A stretch of DNA of 64,000 nucleotides from Fibrivirga algicola. Its GTDB lineage: Bacteria; Bacteroidota; Bacteroidia; Cytophagales; Spirosomataceae. Location of the stretch: NCBI RefSeq assembly GCF_011742925.1, contig NZ_WAEL01000005.1, forward strand, positions 248,001 to 312,000, written 5' to 3'. The first letter of the stretch is position 1. Each line of letters starts with the position of its first letter. The notes beneath the pieces are model-generated. The model made no database searches. It saw nothing but the letters and a program-made list of their open reading frames with translations, and was not told the DNA's origin. Shown here piece after piece: positions 53,077 to 62,362 of this stretch. Both the position numbers and the translations under genes were made by a program.

Positions 53077-54336
53077 ATGGAATCTAATAGTATCGAAGAT
53101 ACAGCTGTATTAGACGCAGCCCAAACAGACGGCCCACCCATTTTTAAGATGAGTAATGAAGAGTTGGCCGCAACCGCTGATTGTGATTTTACCGATCTGA
53201 AAGCAAGCCCTTATTCCGATCAGCAACAAAAGGATAGCCCACACAAAACGAAACTTTGCGATCACCTTTTAGAACGTGAAAAGATTTTAAGCGATGCTGC
53301 TACACGCGCTGTTGTATTTAGCCCCCCCCTAATTATCCGCGCTGGAACAGGTATTATCGGTCGTGGGACCATCAATATAATTCAGGGTGCATATGGTAGC
53401 CACAAGTCAAGATTAGCTGAATTAATGGCTAGTTTAATGATAACTACCGATACCAGCAGCAATCATTTCTTAGACTTCGCCCGCTCACCGCTAGAACGCT
53501 TTTGCGTCTGTTACATCGATACGGAGCGTAATCAAAGCGAGGAATTACCCTTTGCTATTCAAGGTATTAAGTTGAAGGCTGGCTTTACCCTGACTGAACA
53601 GCCCGCTGAATTTCGATTTACTTCGATTAAAGCCGTTGATCGAAAAGAACGCTTTGACGCGATAGAAGCATTTATAAGCCACATTCGGGATCAAACGGCC
53701 CTTCACTTACTTTGCTTAATTGACGTAGTTACCGATGCTGTAGGCGACTTTAATGACGCCAAGGAATCTATGCGCTTGTATGATTTCATCGGTAATTTAT
53801 GCGATCGGCATAATGCTACATTTCTTCTGGTTATTCACCAAAACCCCGGCACAGAAAAAGCCAGAGGTCATACCGGAACCGAAGCCGCCAATAAGGCCAG
53901 TACGGTCCTGCAAATTGGTTTTGAACGCGATGCCAACGGAGACGAAACTGACCTCATCCGCCTACGCTATCTGAAATTGAGGCGGGGCAAACGACCTGAA
54001 CCACTCTACCTGAAATTTAGCGAAGAGGCCAAGGGGCTTATTCTAGCCGATGCTGCCAGCGTAGCCGCCCACGTTAACCATCGCAAGCGTAAGGCTGATA
54101 CAGAGGATATTGCCGACCGTCTAGTAAGTCTGTTGTCTGAGGGACCCCTACCCAAGTATGAGGTCTGGACCATCTTAGAATCTGAGTTTAAAGCAAAAAA
54201 CGCCACAATCCGTGAGCGGCTTAAAAGTATTATGGGTGGAGAAGAAGAAATGTATGATGAAGAGGGCCGCGCTGTTCGACTGTCTGACTACAAAGAGGGG
54301 CGTAACCAGTTTTTCAAACTAATCCCGATTGAGTAG
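53077..54336 (+). CDS. RepA-like AAA ATPase
   Basis: A 419-residue RecA/RepA-fold ATPase. The Walker A-like loop is INIIQGAYGSHKSRLAEL (G104-S111, with His in place of the usual Gly/Lys pair position before K-S), Walker B is in LHLLCLIDVVTDAVGDFNDA, and LVIHQNPGTEKARGHTGTEAANKASTVLQI is the sensor region found in helicases of small Bacteroidota elements. The last 80 residues contain a winged-helix-like segment (RLVSLLSEGPLPKYEVWTILES). It likely drives element replication with the PrimPol-like protein encoded next. Confidence 0.88.
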   Translation: MESNSIEDTAVLDAAQTDGPPIFKMSNEELAATADCDFTDLKASPYSDQQQKDSPHKTKLCDHLLEREKILSDAATRAVVFSPPLIIRAGTGIIGRGTINIIQGAYGSHKSRLAELMASLMITTDTSSNHFLDFARSPLERFCVCYIDTERNQSEELPFAIQGIKLKAGFTLTEQPAEFRFTSIKAVDRKERFDAIEAFISHIRDQTALHLLCLIDVVTDAVGDFNDAKESMRLYDFIGNLCDRHNATFLLVIHQNPGTEKARGHTGTEAANKASTVLQIGFERDANGDETDLIRLRYLKLRRGKRPEPLYLKFSEEAKGLILADAASVAAHVNHRKRKADTEDIADRLVSLLSEGPLPKYEVWTILESEFKAKNATIRERLKSIMGGEEEMYDEEGRAVRLSDYKEGRNQFFKLIPIE

Positions 54337-54343
54337 CAAAGTG

Positions 54344-54393
54344 ATACTGCCAACTGCTAAAGGCCATATAGGGGGTCTGGCAGTTGGCAGTAT
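54344..54393. terminator. 14-bp hairpin between ATPase and PrimPol-like genes
   Basis: Arms 54344-54357 (ATACTGCCAACTGC) and 54380-54393 are exact reverse complements with a 22-base loop. It starts 7 bp after the ATPase stop. Confidence 0.8.
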
Positions 54394-54443
54394 TAAATCA
54401 TTATGCCAAAAAACATTCAGCACCATTATTAGCAATTAGCACT

Positions 54444-55382
54444 ATGGATAATCAGCAGCACCGGCCGACGCTGTTAGACGTACCAATCAGCTTTTTTGAG
54501 TACGACCACCAGCGGGGCAACTTTGCGAACGTACCCAGCCAGCAAACCACCTTACGGCGTATGCTTACCACCAGACACTATCAGGAAATTATTGTGGCTA
54601 TACGGGCCGAACCAGATAAAGGCATTCAAGCGCAAATGAAAAAGCAGTTACCAGCCATTGCGCCTGTTGCGTGGCTTCACCACCGAAAACGGGACACGCC
54701 TTTTGCGGAACGTATTCGGCAACAGTGGCCGCTACTAATGGGAGACATTGACAAAAAAGATAACCCCGGCGTTGATATGGCTGAACTCAAAACGCACCTT
54801 GCCCGCTTGCCATACGTGCTGCTTTGCGGGTACTCGGTACGCGGTGGGCTTTGGTTCGTGGTTCGATTACCTGACGGGCAAACACCCGACACGTTAGCAG
54901 CTCATTTCCGTCACCTGCAACAGCTATTCAGTAAAATCTTTGGTATACAATTGGATAAGAGTAAGAAGGGCAACCCAACTGATTTACGGTTTGTCTCCTA
55001 CGATGCCGCCCCGTACATGAATGAAGCGGCTACCGTAATGAATGGTACATACACGCCAAAGAAAATGAAACCCCGCCCCGTTGACTATAGCCAGTTTAAT
55101 GGTCAGGGTGAGGAACAACTATTAGTCAGGCTTGTTCGCTTTACTGAAGCCGCAACAGAGGGCAACCGGCATGAAACGCTGTTGAAAGCTTCAATAGTGG
55201 CTGGTGGATATGTGGCCGCCCAACGAATAAGAGAGCAAACCGCTGTGGAAGCTTTAGAGATTGTAGCAAACGAATGGCCCAATCCTGCCAAATCCCAAAA
55301 GACCATCCGAGATGGTATACGCTATGGCTTATTAAAGCCACTCTATGCTGAAGAGGTGCGCCCACTTGCCCGCCGATCATAG
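54444..55382 (+). CDS. BT4734/VirE-N type primase-polymerase-like protein
   Basis: A 312-residue protein with the BT4734/VirE_N fold of the archaeo-eukaryotic primase superfamily: VPISFFEYDHQRGNFANVPSQQTTLRRML at the start, MGDIDKKDNPGVDM (about 99-112) with acidic metal ligands, and YVLLCGYSVRGGLWFVVRLP with the conserved S-x-R-G-G. In large Bacteroides proteins this is fused to DUF3987 helicase; here it is a separate gene with the ATPase next to it. It probably primes element DNA replication. ATG 54444 replaces a TTG at 54384 that lies inside the hairpin. Confidence 0.85.
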   Translation: MDNQQHRPTLLDVPISFFEYDHQRGNFANVPSQQTTLRRMLTTRHYQEIIVAIRAEPDKGIQAQMKKQLPAIAPVAWLHHRKRDTPFAERIRQQWPLLMGDIDKKDNPGVDMAELKTHLARLPYVLLCGYSVRGGLWFVVRLPDGQTPDTLAAHFRHLQQLFSKIFGIQLDKSKKGNPTDLRFVSYDAAPYMNEAATVMNGTYTPKKMKPRPVDYSQFNGQGEEQLLVRLVRFTEAATEGNRHETLLKASIVAGGYVAAQRIREQTAVEALEIVANEWPNPAKSQKTIRDGIRYGLLKPLYAEEVRPLARRS

Positions 55383-55504
55383 CCTAACTCATGCACCTCA
55401 CATTGTTCATATCTAAGCAAAAATGAGTTGCTAATCTTAATTCCACTTTGAGCCTGCATGAACCACAGATAGGAATAATACGATTTAATAAGTAAAAAAA
55501 CAAA

Positions 55505-56218
55505 CTACTTCACAGTCAATATTTCTCGAAAATCTGATTCCAAATTTTTTAGAATTTCTGGAATTTCTTCCTTTATCGTCTTGTCAATTGTATCTCTCAT
55601 ATGTAGCCTTGATACACCATCACCAGGTGAAATATTCCATCTTTTGTTGAATGTATAGTCCCAATGAGTGCTAAAATATTTCTCTCTTAGTGAATCTAAT
55701 TTTGCACAAACCACTTGATTGAAAAATATTTTGTGTTCTGAATAATATAAAGAATAAGCATTGAATGACTCACCAGCTTGCTTAATACGTTCATTTTCCT
55801 CTTTCTCTGCATCTTGCTGTACCTCTTTCATAAAAGCAGTCATTGCCCGAAAATCCCCTTCAAGTTTTACTATGAGCCTGTAAAGATGAGCAATTACTTC
55901 CGATTGCTTATCGTGAAGTTTAGAGTACTTAGCATTTAACAAGCCTAGTTCACTCTTGTGACTTTCTAATATTTTATTTAAATCAAGTTTATAAATTTCA
56001 GTGTCAGCTAAGAGTAATTGTTTGTGGCTCTCTAAGGCCTTATTTAGCTCAAGCTTCTTCGTCTCAAGTTCATTGTTTAATTCCATTTTCTTTATTTCTA
56101 TATTCTCACTAAAAAAGTATTTAATCATACTTCTGCCAAAATATCCTATGACTATTAACAACAAGACTTGCGTTGCTGTTGTCAACCCTAAAGCTGTTAA
56201 AATTTCAACAGTTCTCAT
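55505..56218 (-). CDS. Membrane-anchored coiled-coil protein
   Basis: A 237-residue protein with an N-terminal membrane helix (LTTATQVLLLIVIGYFGRSMI) and a coiled coil at about residues 35-100 that repeats LNKALESHKQ and LNKILESHKS, as two related 10-residue units. The rest is charged and helical. No domain known to me. It lies 42 bp downstream of the restriction-modification gene on the same strand and is likely cotranscribed, so it may be an accessory of the defence enzyme. The sequence is AT-rich compared with the flanking element genes. Confidence 0.7.
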   Translation of the reverse strand: MRTVEILTALGLTTATQVLLLIVIGYFGRSMIKYFFSENIEIKKMELNNELETKKLELNKALESHKQLLLADTEIYKLDLNKILESHKSELGLLNAKYSKLHDKQSEVIAHLYRLIVKLEGDFRAMTAFMKEVQQDAEKEENERIKQAGESFNAYSLYYSEHKIFFNQVVCAKLDSLREKYFSTHWDYTFNKRWNISPGDGVSRLHMRDTIDKTIKEEIPEILKNLESDFREILTVK

Positions 56219-56260
56219 AATAGTAAAAGAGTGCTCAAATTTAAAATTGCAAAAAATACT

Positions 56261-59200
56261 TTAATACTTTTCCTCTACAATCGCTATTTCCTCTCCCGTC
56301 AATCCATACAGCGCGTAAACCAGTTGGTCTATTTCCCCTTCTAATGCAGATGTATTAGCGGCTAGGTTAGCAGCTTTGACGGTTAAGATCTGATTAACCA
56401 TCACAGTTATTTGATCTTGGAGTGGCTGGTTATTGTTAGGAACGGGTATTTGAGAGATACTTGCAATTGTCACTTGCGGAAAGCTATCTTTAAAATCAGA
56501 GAACATGATAGTCCAATAATACTTAATCAACTTAGAGTTGATTAAGCCTAAAATATACGACTCTAATTTCTCAGATTGTGCAATAACTGTAAAAATATTG
56601 CCTGTTACAGCATAAGGATGACTAATGAGAGTAGCAGTAGGCTCTTTGCCAATTTGTCGAATGCAAATTTTGTGAGTACTTAGGTGAACAGCCCTATCCC
56701 AACAACCGCCCGATGTTTTTGGCTTTATAAACAGTACGTATTCAGCAGGTTCATTGTTACGATACCTGAATATATCTCCACCGGTAAGTATAGGAACGTA
56801 TCTTATATCTAACTGAGAAGCCGAAAAGTATTTATTTCTATCTCCTGTTATAAGCCCTCTATTAATGACCGCTAATTTACTTAATGGTGTGAAAGCATTA
56901 ATCTTATGAATTATTTGATAATTACTCTCATCAACTAATAAATTCCATATTCCATTAATATCTGAACCGAATTTTATTTGTTCGATTTCTCGAAACTTTT
57001 CTTCTCCCTGAATGGCGATTTCTAATTCAGTTGTTAACTTGATTCTGAAGTTCGGCTTAACCTCACTACACTTGTGAAACATAAAGATTGCCGTATGTAC
57101 ATCTGCATCAGCGAAAACCTTTTGCTCAGCTACCCCTATCAAAATAACTTGGTTTCGATCAATGAGCCACTTTCTTAGTTTTGAGACATATACATTGTTT
57201 AATAGACTACTTGGAGTGATGTATGATAGAAGACCGTTTGAAATTAAAATATTGACACCTGCCTGATAGAATAAATGAAATAAGTCAATTTTGAAGTCTG
57301 CGATTTCAAACGACTTTCTCATTAAAGCAATCTCATTCTCAGAGGTATTATGAGGTTGTATCATTTTGTACGGCGGATTGCCAATCACAGCATCAAAGCC
57401 TACAAAGTCGCCTTTATCATTCAGCACTTCGGGAAACTCAAACCGCCATTCAAACGAACCCCGATACGATGCGTTGTTTTCAATGGCAGCAATTTCAGCT
57501 TCAATTTGCTCAATGTACTTTTCTGTTCGGATGATCTCAACTGCTACCAACTTAGGGTCTTTGATTGGGTTGCCGAACATATCAATGTTATTGGCTAAAA
57601 GTACCCGTTGGCCCCGTAGGTCGGCTATCTTTTTTCGTTTTGGATCGCGGTTAGACACCGTTTCGCGGAACTGGCTTTTGATCTCATTAATGAACCGCAA
57701 TAGATCGGCTTTAGCTTCTTTACTCTTTGCCTCTTTATAGGCTGCTACCGCGTCTTTGTAGGTACGTAGCGAAAACTTCTGTTTCCTGAATACGTCGCTC
57801 AAGTCTTCAGTCAGGCTAAACTTACTCAACAGACTATTACCCTGTTTAATGTTGATGTCGATGTTGGGTAGCGTTTCCAGTTCGGTAAAGCCTGATTTGT
57901 CGGTGTAGTAGGCATTCTTAAGTAACTCAATCCAGAGCCGTAACCGGCAAATCTTTACGGAGTTGGGGTTAATATCAACGCCAAACAGGCAGTTTTCAAT
58001 GATGGTCTGTTTCTCGTGAAACAGCGTCTTTTGCACCCGTTGGCGTTCGGCCGTAGGTTTGTCAGTTACCCCCAACACATACTGAAACGGTAGTTCGTCC
58101 TCGTCCTGAACAATCAACTCATCATTCAGAATGCTAACGGTATAATCTTTTATCCGTTTACCGGTTTGGTCCTGTAGTATGCCCAAATCAGACTTCACGG
58201 CAATCAGTTCGTTTAAAGCCGATACCAGAAAGTGACCCGACCCAACGGCGGGATCACAGATGCGTATTTCGTTTATAAGGGCGTTTGCTTCAGCCCTGTC
58301 AAGGTCTTTGTTTTCCAGTGCGGCAAAGTCGGCACAGTCCCATCCTTTGGCATCGTTGAACTTTTGTACCACCGCCCTACGGATGGTTTCGCGGCACATA
58401 TATTCGGTAATGAACCCCGGCGTATAGAATGACCCGTCTTTATAGCCGTTAATCTTCTCAAAGATCAGCCCCAGCACAGAGGCGTTTATCAGTGTCTGGT
58501 TCTTTTCCTGTATTACTTCACGGCTCTCAGAAGCAAAATCATACGCCTCTAAAAAAGCAAACAGATAAGCTAGCGTAGGTAAGGCTTTGGCAGTCCGATA
58601 AGTCTGGTTATCATTCAGCACACTTTGGCGCAACAGTGGCAAGGTTTGGCCGTTGTCAAGCTGATTGATGCCCAACGTATCATTCTCTAAGTCAGTGATC
58701 TCAAACAGCGAACTGTTCAAGTAGGGGACCCGCCCAAACTTAGCTTGTATAGTGGCTTGTCGTTCGGATGGTTTGCGGGCCAATACCCGAAAGAACAGTT
58801 TATTCAGTTCGTCAAAATCCGGTATCGTTTCCCGGTTCAAAAAAGCATAGTCTTTATTACCGTTATGATAGGTCACTAACTGCGATTCCAGCAGCTTCAG
58901 GAATAGCACCCGGTTAATCCACGTAATGCACAACTCCAGCGCAACGCTGAACATTTGCTCATCAATGTTGGCCCCGTATTGCCCCCGGTCGTGTAGTTGA
59001 TAGAACTTGCCTGATGAGTCCAGTTCAGCTAGGGCGTTTTCTAATAGTGACCCCTCATCCCGTTTCCCGGCTTCTTTGCGCCGTATCACTTTCTTACCTC
59101 CGTCTTTTACCTCTTCCAACCCAATCAGGTGTAGGAGTTCAGCGTAAAACTTAGGGTTAAGCCGGTTACTGTCCGTGGCCGTTGGCAACTTCAGTAGGTG

Positions 59201-59899
59201 AGTAGGGGATAGTACCTTATAAAGCGGTAGCAGGGCTTTATCGTTGGCCGGGTCACTATCGGTAACAATAGTTTGAAAGTCCCGTAGGTCAAAGTAGGTA
59301 AAGGGTAGTTCCTCATTAAGAGCCGCCAAAAATGGTTTTGCAATCTCATTATAAAACAGGTCGTTATTAATGCTGACTTTCTGACCACTTGCCCAGGCTT
59401 TGTAGTCTTTGGCTAACTGAACGTTCCGAAAGAATACCCGATCAATCATCGCTGCATCAAAAATGAACCACTCATATACGTTGGTTATTACACAGTACCG
59501 AATGTCGTTATTATGAGCGTCTAAGCGTTCCCGGAAATAATATAGCAGTAGTTCGTGAAAGGCTTTAGCGTTCAGGTTTTGGCGGGTAATCATTTCGCCC
59601 CGGTTAGCGGGTCGTTTCACTTCAAATAGCACCCCGGCCGGTGTAGTCGCATCTTTCCCGGCATGAATGACAAAATCTGTCTTGCCTTTGGGTGCTACGA
59701 TGTGGGTGTCTCTATAATAGACCTCTTTCAGAAAGTCCATCAAATGCCCCTTTACATTTTCCTCACTCTCCTTTTCGTTGATAAGGCCCAACAGCTTGAC
59801 AAAACTAAGTTTAAAGCGGTCGATCTGTTCACGGTTGCCTGATTGGAGCCGATACGCTTTGTCAAGGGATTCAGTAGGGGTGAGGGACTTCAGCAGCAT
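56261..59899 (-). CDS. Type IIG restriction-modification enzyme (single-chain, Eco57I-like)
   Basis: A 1212-residue fusion protein. N-terminal nuclease of PD-(D/E)xK type around residues 60-110: KTDFVIHAG then LFEVKRP (D, ExK). The methyltransferase domain has motif I DPAVGSGHFLVSALNEL (about residue 547) and motif IV NPPYKMIQP (about residue 840), typical of N6-adenine enzymes. The C-terminal part resembles a target-recognition domain (FSASQLDIRYVPILTGGDIFRYR, DSFPQVTIASISQIPVPNN). Such enzymes restrict phage DNA. I chose ATG 59899, downstream of the predicted promoter; a longer frame to 59947 overlaps it. PglX of BREX also has NPPY, but no BREX genes are near. Confidence 0.88.
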   Translation of the reverse strand: MLLKSLTPTESLDKAYRLQSGNREQIDRFKLSFVKLLGLINEKESEENVKGHLMDFLKEVYYRDTHIVAPKGKTDFVIHAGKDATTPAGVLFEVKRPANRGEMITRQNLNAKAFHELLLYYFRERLDAHNNDIRYCVITNVYEWFIFDAAMIDRVFFRNVQLAKDYKAWASGQKVSINNDLFYNEIAKPFLAALNEELPFTYFDLRDFQTIVTDSDPANDKALLPLYKVLSPTHLLKLPTATDSNRLNPKFYAELLHLIGLEEVKDGGKKVIRRKEAGKRDEGSLLENALAELDSSGKFYQLHDRGQYGANIDEQMFSVALELCITWINRVLFLKLLESQLVTYHNGNKDYAFLNRETIPDFDELNKLFFRVLARKPSERQATIQAKFGRVPYLNSSLFEITDLENDTLGINQLDNGQTLPLLRQSVLNDNQTYRTAKALPTLAYLFAFLEAYDFASESREVIQEKNQTLINASVLGLIFEKINGYKDGSFYTPGFITEYMCRETIRRAVVQKFNDAKGWDCADFAALENKDLDRAEANALINEIRICDPAVGSGHFLVSALNELIAVKSDLGILQDQTGKRIKDYTVSILNDELIVQDEDELPFQYVLGVTDKPTAERQRVQKTLFHEKQTIIENCLFGVDINPNSVKICRLRLWIELLKNAYYTDKSGFTELETLPNIDINIKQGNSLLSKFSLTEDLSDVFRKQKFSLRTYKDAVAAYKEAKSKEAKADLLRFINEIKSQFRETVSNRDPKRKKIADLRGQRVLLANNIDMFGNPIKDPKLVAVEIIRTEKYIEQIEAEIAAIENNASYRGSFEWRFEFPEVLNDKGDFVGFDAVIGNPPYKMIQPHNTSENEIALMRKSFEIADFKIDLFHLFYQAGVNILISNGLLSYITPSSLLNNVYVSKLRKWLIDRNQVILIGVAEQKVFADADVHTAIFMFHKCSEVKPNFRIKLTTELEIAIQGEEKFREIEQIKFGSDINGIWNLLVDESNYQIIHKINAFTPLSKLAVINRGLITGDRNKYFSASQLDIRYVPILTGGDIFRYRNNEPAEYVLFIKPKTSGGCWDRAVHLSTHKICIRQIGKEPTATLISHPYAVTGNIFTVIAQSEKLESYILGLINSKLIKYYWTIMFSDFKDSFPQVTIASISQIPVPNNNQPLQDQITVMVNQILTVKAANLAANTSALEGEIDQLVYALYGLTGEEIAIVEEKY

Positions 59900-59921
59900 T
59901 TTTTGTATCTTTAAGAGAAGC

Positions 59922-59952
59922 GAATGTAGCGTAAGGTCAATAGACAAACAAG
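59922..59952 (-). promoter_or_regulatory. Promoter of the restriction-modification gene
   Basis: On the minus strand TTG (59952-59950), a 20-bp spacer and TACATTCG (59929-59922), one mismatch to TAnnTTTG. It argues for the downstream ATG at 59899. Confidence 0.45.
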
Positions 59953-60014
59953 CTCATTTGCCAGCCTCACAAGGCGCATTGATAGTCTTTTCTAAATTCA
60001 TCTACTTTAGATAA

Positions 60015-60308
60015 ATGGCACACGGAAAGAAGACGGGAGGGCGTACAGTTGGAACGCCTAATAAAATAACTGGCAACCTGAAAAGCCGGATTGCTACCCT
60101 TATGGATGAGCGGTTCGATAACATAGCTTATGACCTGCAAATATTAGAGCCTAAAGATCGAATAGCGGCGTATCTGAAGCTGATGGAGTACGTAGTACCA
60201 AAGCAGCGGGAACAGAAGATAGATATGTCTACGCTGTCAGATGAACAGATAGACGACCTGTTAGAAAAAGCCTTGACCAAAGTAGGTGAACGCAGTGAGA
60301 GTTATTAA
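60015..60308 (+). CDS. Small AT-hook-like protein, copy 1
   Basis: A 97-residue protein starting MAHGKKTGGRTVGTPNKITG, a basic GGRxxGTPN motif that looks like an AT-hook or phage small-terminase start. The rest (LKSRIATLMDERFDNIAYDLQILEPKDRIAAYLKLMEYVVPKQRE) is helical. It shares its plan with the gene at 60568. Divergent from the restriction-modification gene; the TACTTTAG at 60003-60010 directly before the ATG suggests a leaderless message. Function unknown. Confidence 0.7.
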   Translation: MAHGKKTGGRTVGTPNKITGNLKSRIATLMDERFDNIAYDLQILEPKDRIAAYLKLMEYVVPKQREQKIDMSTLSDEQIDDLLEKALTKVGERSESY

Positions 60309-60543
60309 CCGCGCCCAAAAACTGGCTTTGCTGCAATCGTTGGTGAATGGAACGACAACTGCCGCCCAACTCGATACCTTGCGGCAACTGCAAGAACCCA
60401 TTCACATTACCCTAAATCTAAGTGAGGATGAACAGGCCGTACCAGCGGACCCTAGCGAACCGACGTACCATATAGATTGCTTCAGCAATGGAATCACCCG
60501 CAAGTACTACCGCTATCCTGATGGAAGTGTAGAACCGGCCTAA
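60286..60543 (+). CDS. Small protein of unknown function
   Basis: An 85-residue frame overlapping the end of the previous gene by 23 bp, starting GTG at 60286 (GTG 60295 is an alternative). The N-terminal part is helical and charged (INRAQKLALLQSLVNGTTTAAQLDTLRQL), followed by an acidic stretch and an aromatic tail (ITRKYYRYPDGSVEPA). No family recognised. Overlap with copy 1 and the flanking copy 2 suggests a three-gene transcript. Confidence 0.6.
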   Translation: MNAVRVINRAQKLALLQSLVNGTTTAAQLDTLRQLQEPIHITLNLSEDEQAVPADPSEPTYHIDCFSNGITRKYYRYPDGSVEPA

Positions 60544-60567
60544 CTGACCTAAGATTGATGCCACACC

Positions 60568-60855
60568 ATGAAAAGAGCTAAAACAGGGGGACGCACAGCC
60601 GGAACTCCAAACCACGCCACTAAAGAGTTACGCGAGAAATTACAGGGTATTCTACAAACCACTATTGATGAGCTACCCGATACGTTGGCCGAAATGGGAC
60701 CAAACGACCGGGCTAAACTGCTAACGGCGTTACTGCCATACATTCTACCCAAACTGACCACTGTGGATATTACCGCACAAGCTGAGATCAAACCATTAAG
60801 AGGCAAACCAGCATGGTTAGGAGGAATCGCCAAACGTGACGGGCTTGAAGATTGA
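60568..60855 (+). CDS. Small AT-hook-like protein, copy 2
   Basis: A 95-residue paralogue of the protein at 60015: MKRAKTGGRTAGTPNHATKELREKLQ matches KTGGRT-GTPN and the helical body ends LTALLPYILPKL, parallel to LKLMEYVVPKQ in copy 1. The C-terminus is different (ITAQAEIKPLRGKPAWLGG). Similar starts occur in phage small terminase-like proteins and in element regulators, so DNA binding is plausible but unproven. Confidence 0.7.
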   Translation: MKRAKTGGRTAGTPNHATKELREKLQGILQTTIDELPDTLAEMGPNDRAKLLTALLPYILPKLTTVDITAQAEIKPLRGKPAWLGGIAKRDGLED

Positions 60856-60984
60856 GCTATTTATATTCTCAGATGCCATAAACGAAGGTATAAACGCAAC
60901 TATGTGAGAATATAGAGCTTCACTTATACTGTCATTATTCAGATAATTCATACCTTAAGGCCTTCACTTTGACCAATAAGTCTT

Positions 60985-62001
60985 ATGACAGAAGACCCAA
61001 AAGCACTAAGTTCAACAAATTCGGATGCTTCTAATCCAAATGGCCTTGCTTTAAGTTTAGATAACTTTAAAGCAATTATTTACACTTATAATGCAAAGCC
61101 TGATACAGATATTATCTTATTTAAAGGAAGTAAGATTATTGAAATAGGCGATATAAGAAGTCTTCATGAGCTAATAATGAGAAAGATTGAAAACTATGAA
61201 GACTTTGGAAATTCAATTTCTTTGAACTTAGTTATAGGTAAAAATAAGATCAAGGAGTATTCAAATTGGCATGAATTTTCTAGAGAAGATTGGAATTCAA
61301 TCAATGGTATTATTAAATCGCTGGCGATTACTTGGATCTTCTATATCAAATTGCCAATGCATCAACTTCCCCAAAAGCACACTGTAAAGATTCGCATTGG
61401 AAGTAATATTCCACCTCAGGACATATTTCATGTAGTGATGTCATCAGATAATAGATCTGAATTGTTGGAGTTACAGGCTGAAGGAAGTTGTAAGATAGAT
61501 TTTATTAATCCTGTTATATCCACTGAAATTTTAGCTCATGCTGAGTCGTGGTATGAAGGACTCAAAAATGCTCCTAAATTAGCGCTGCCTTTTCAAAAAT
61601 TTCTCGAAAGATATCAGTCTACTATACTGAACATAGTTGGCAATGGTATCTCAATTCTTTTATTAGTTATGTTCTTACTCTGCCTAAAAGCGCCGGGAAC
61701 TGAACCATTATTTTATTTAAGACTAAATATTCCTAATATTCAAATTATCATAGTATCAACAATATCTTTATTTGTAGTTGGCCAAATAATTGGGAGGCCA
61801 ATGGCTAAATGGCTTGACAAAAAGATAGATTCTTACAGGCATCACAGTAGTTTTTTGATTACTAGAGGGGATTATAATGCTAAGGCTGATATTGAAAATG
61901 GAAACAAAAGTATTTCAAAGGATATCAGAGTTAGATTCATTTGGGTACTCATATCGACTTTTATAAGTATTCTCGCTAGATATCTTCTAAGTATTAAATA
62001 G
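60985..62001 (+). CDS. AT-rich membrane protein of unknown function
   Basis: A 338-residue protein. The N-terminal 210 residues look soluble and beta-rich (IILFKGSKIIEIGDI, SISLNLVIGKNKIKEYSNW); the C-terminal part has three membrane segments (NIVGNGISILLLVMFLLCL, IIIVSTISLFVVGQIIG, FIWVLISTFISILARYLL). Base composition is clearly more AT-rich than the host and the rest of the element, suggesting a different origin. No family recognised. As the last gene before the right end it is a likely cargo gene, possibly defence. Confidence 0.6.
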   Translation: MTEDPKALSSTNSDASNPNGLALSLDNFKAIIYTYNAKPDTDIILFKGSKIIEIGDIRSLHELIMRKIENYEDFGNSISLNLVIGKNKIKEYSNWHEFSREDWNSINGIIKSLAITWIFYIKLPMHQLPQKHTVKIRIGSNIPPQDIFHVVMSSDNRSELLELQAEGSCKIDFINPVISTEILAHAESWYEGLKNAPKLALPFQKFLERYQSTILNIVGNGISILLLVMFLLCLKAPGTEPLFYLRLNIPNIQIIIVSTISLFVVGQIIGRPMAKWLDKKIDSYRHHSSFLITRGDYNAKADIENGNKSISKDIRVRFIWVLISTFISILARYLLSIK

Positions 62002-62362
62002 CGGGAAGCGTACTTGACTGAAGGAATAGCTTAGAAGGCGTTTTGCTGACTTGAGTAGAGAAAAAGGTATCAATCAAATATTTATACCAATTTCCCGAAC
62101 TGTACACTTGAACTATACTTCATGAGCGACGTTCAAGGGTATTTGCATTATCCCGTTATAACGCTAGATATTATTGATCTCGCGAGAAGCTAGTAGCTAA
62201 AGTTCCAAGAAATGCTTAATCGTTCACGGCAAAAGGTATAAGGGAAAGAGCTTTACATTTCTTAACAATTAGGCAAGCGAGGTTAGTTTATACAGCTAAG
62301 CTAAACAAACTTGATATTGACGAGGTTTGAAGCAATTCAAAAAACAGTTGTTGTATCGCTGT

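Noticed and set aside
56261-59899. PglX of a BREX system
   Set aside because: It has an N-terminal nuclease-like motif, and no BrxA, BrxB, BrxC, BrxL or PglZ gene is nearby.
59900-59947. Longer start for the restriction-modification gene
   Set aside because: The predicted -7 box at 59922-59929 lies within it, so the ATG at 59899 fits better.
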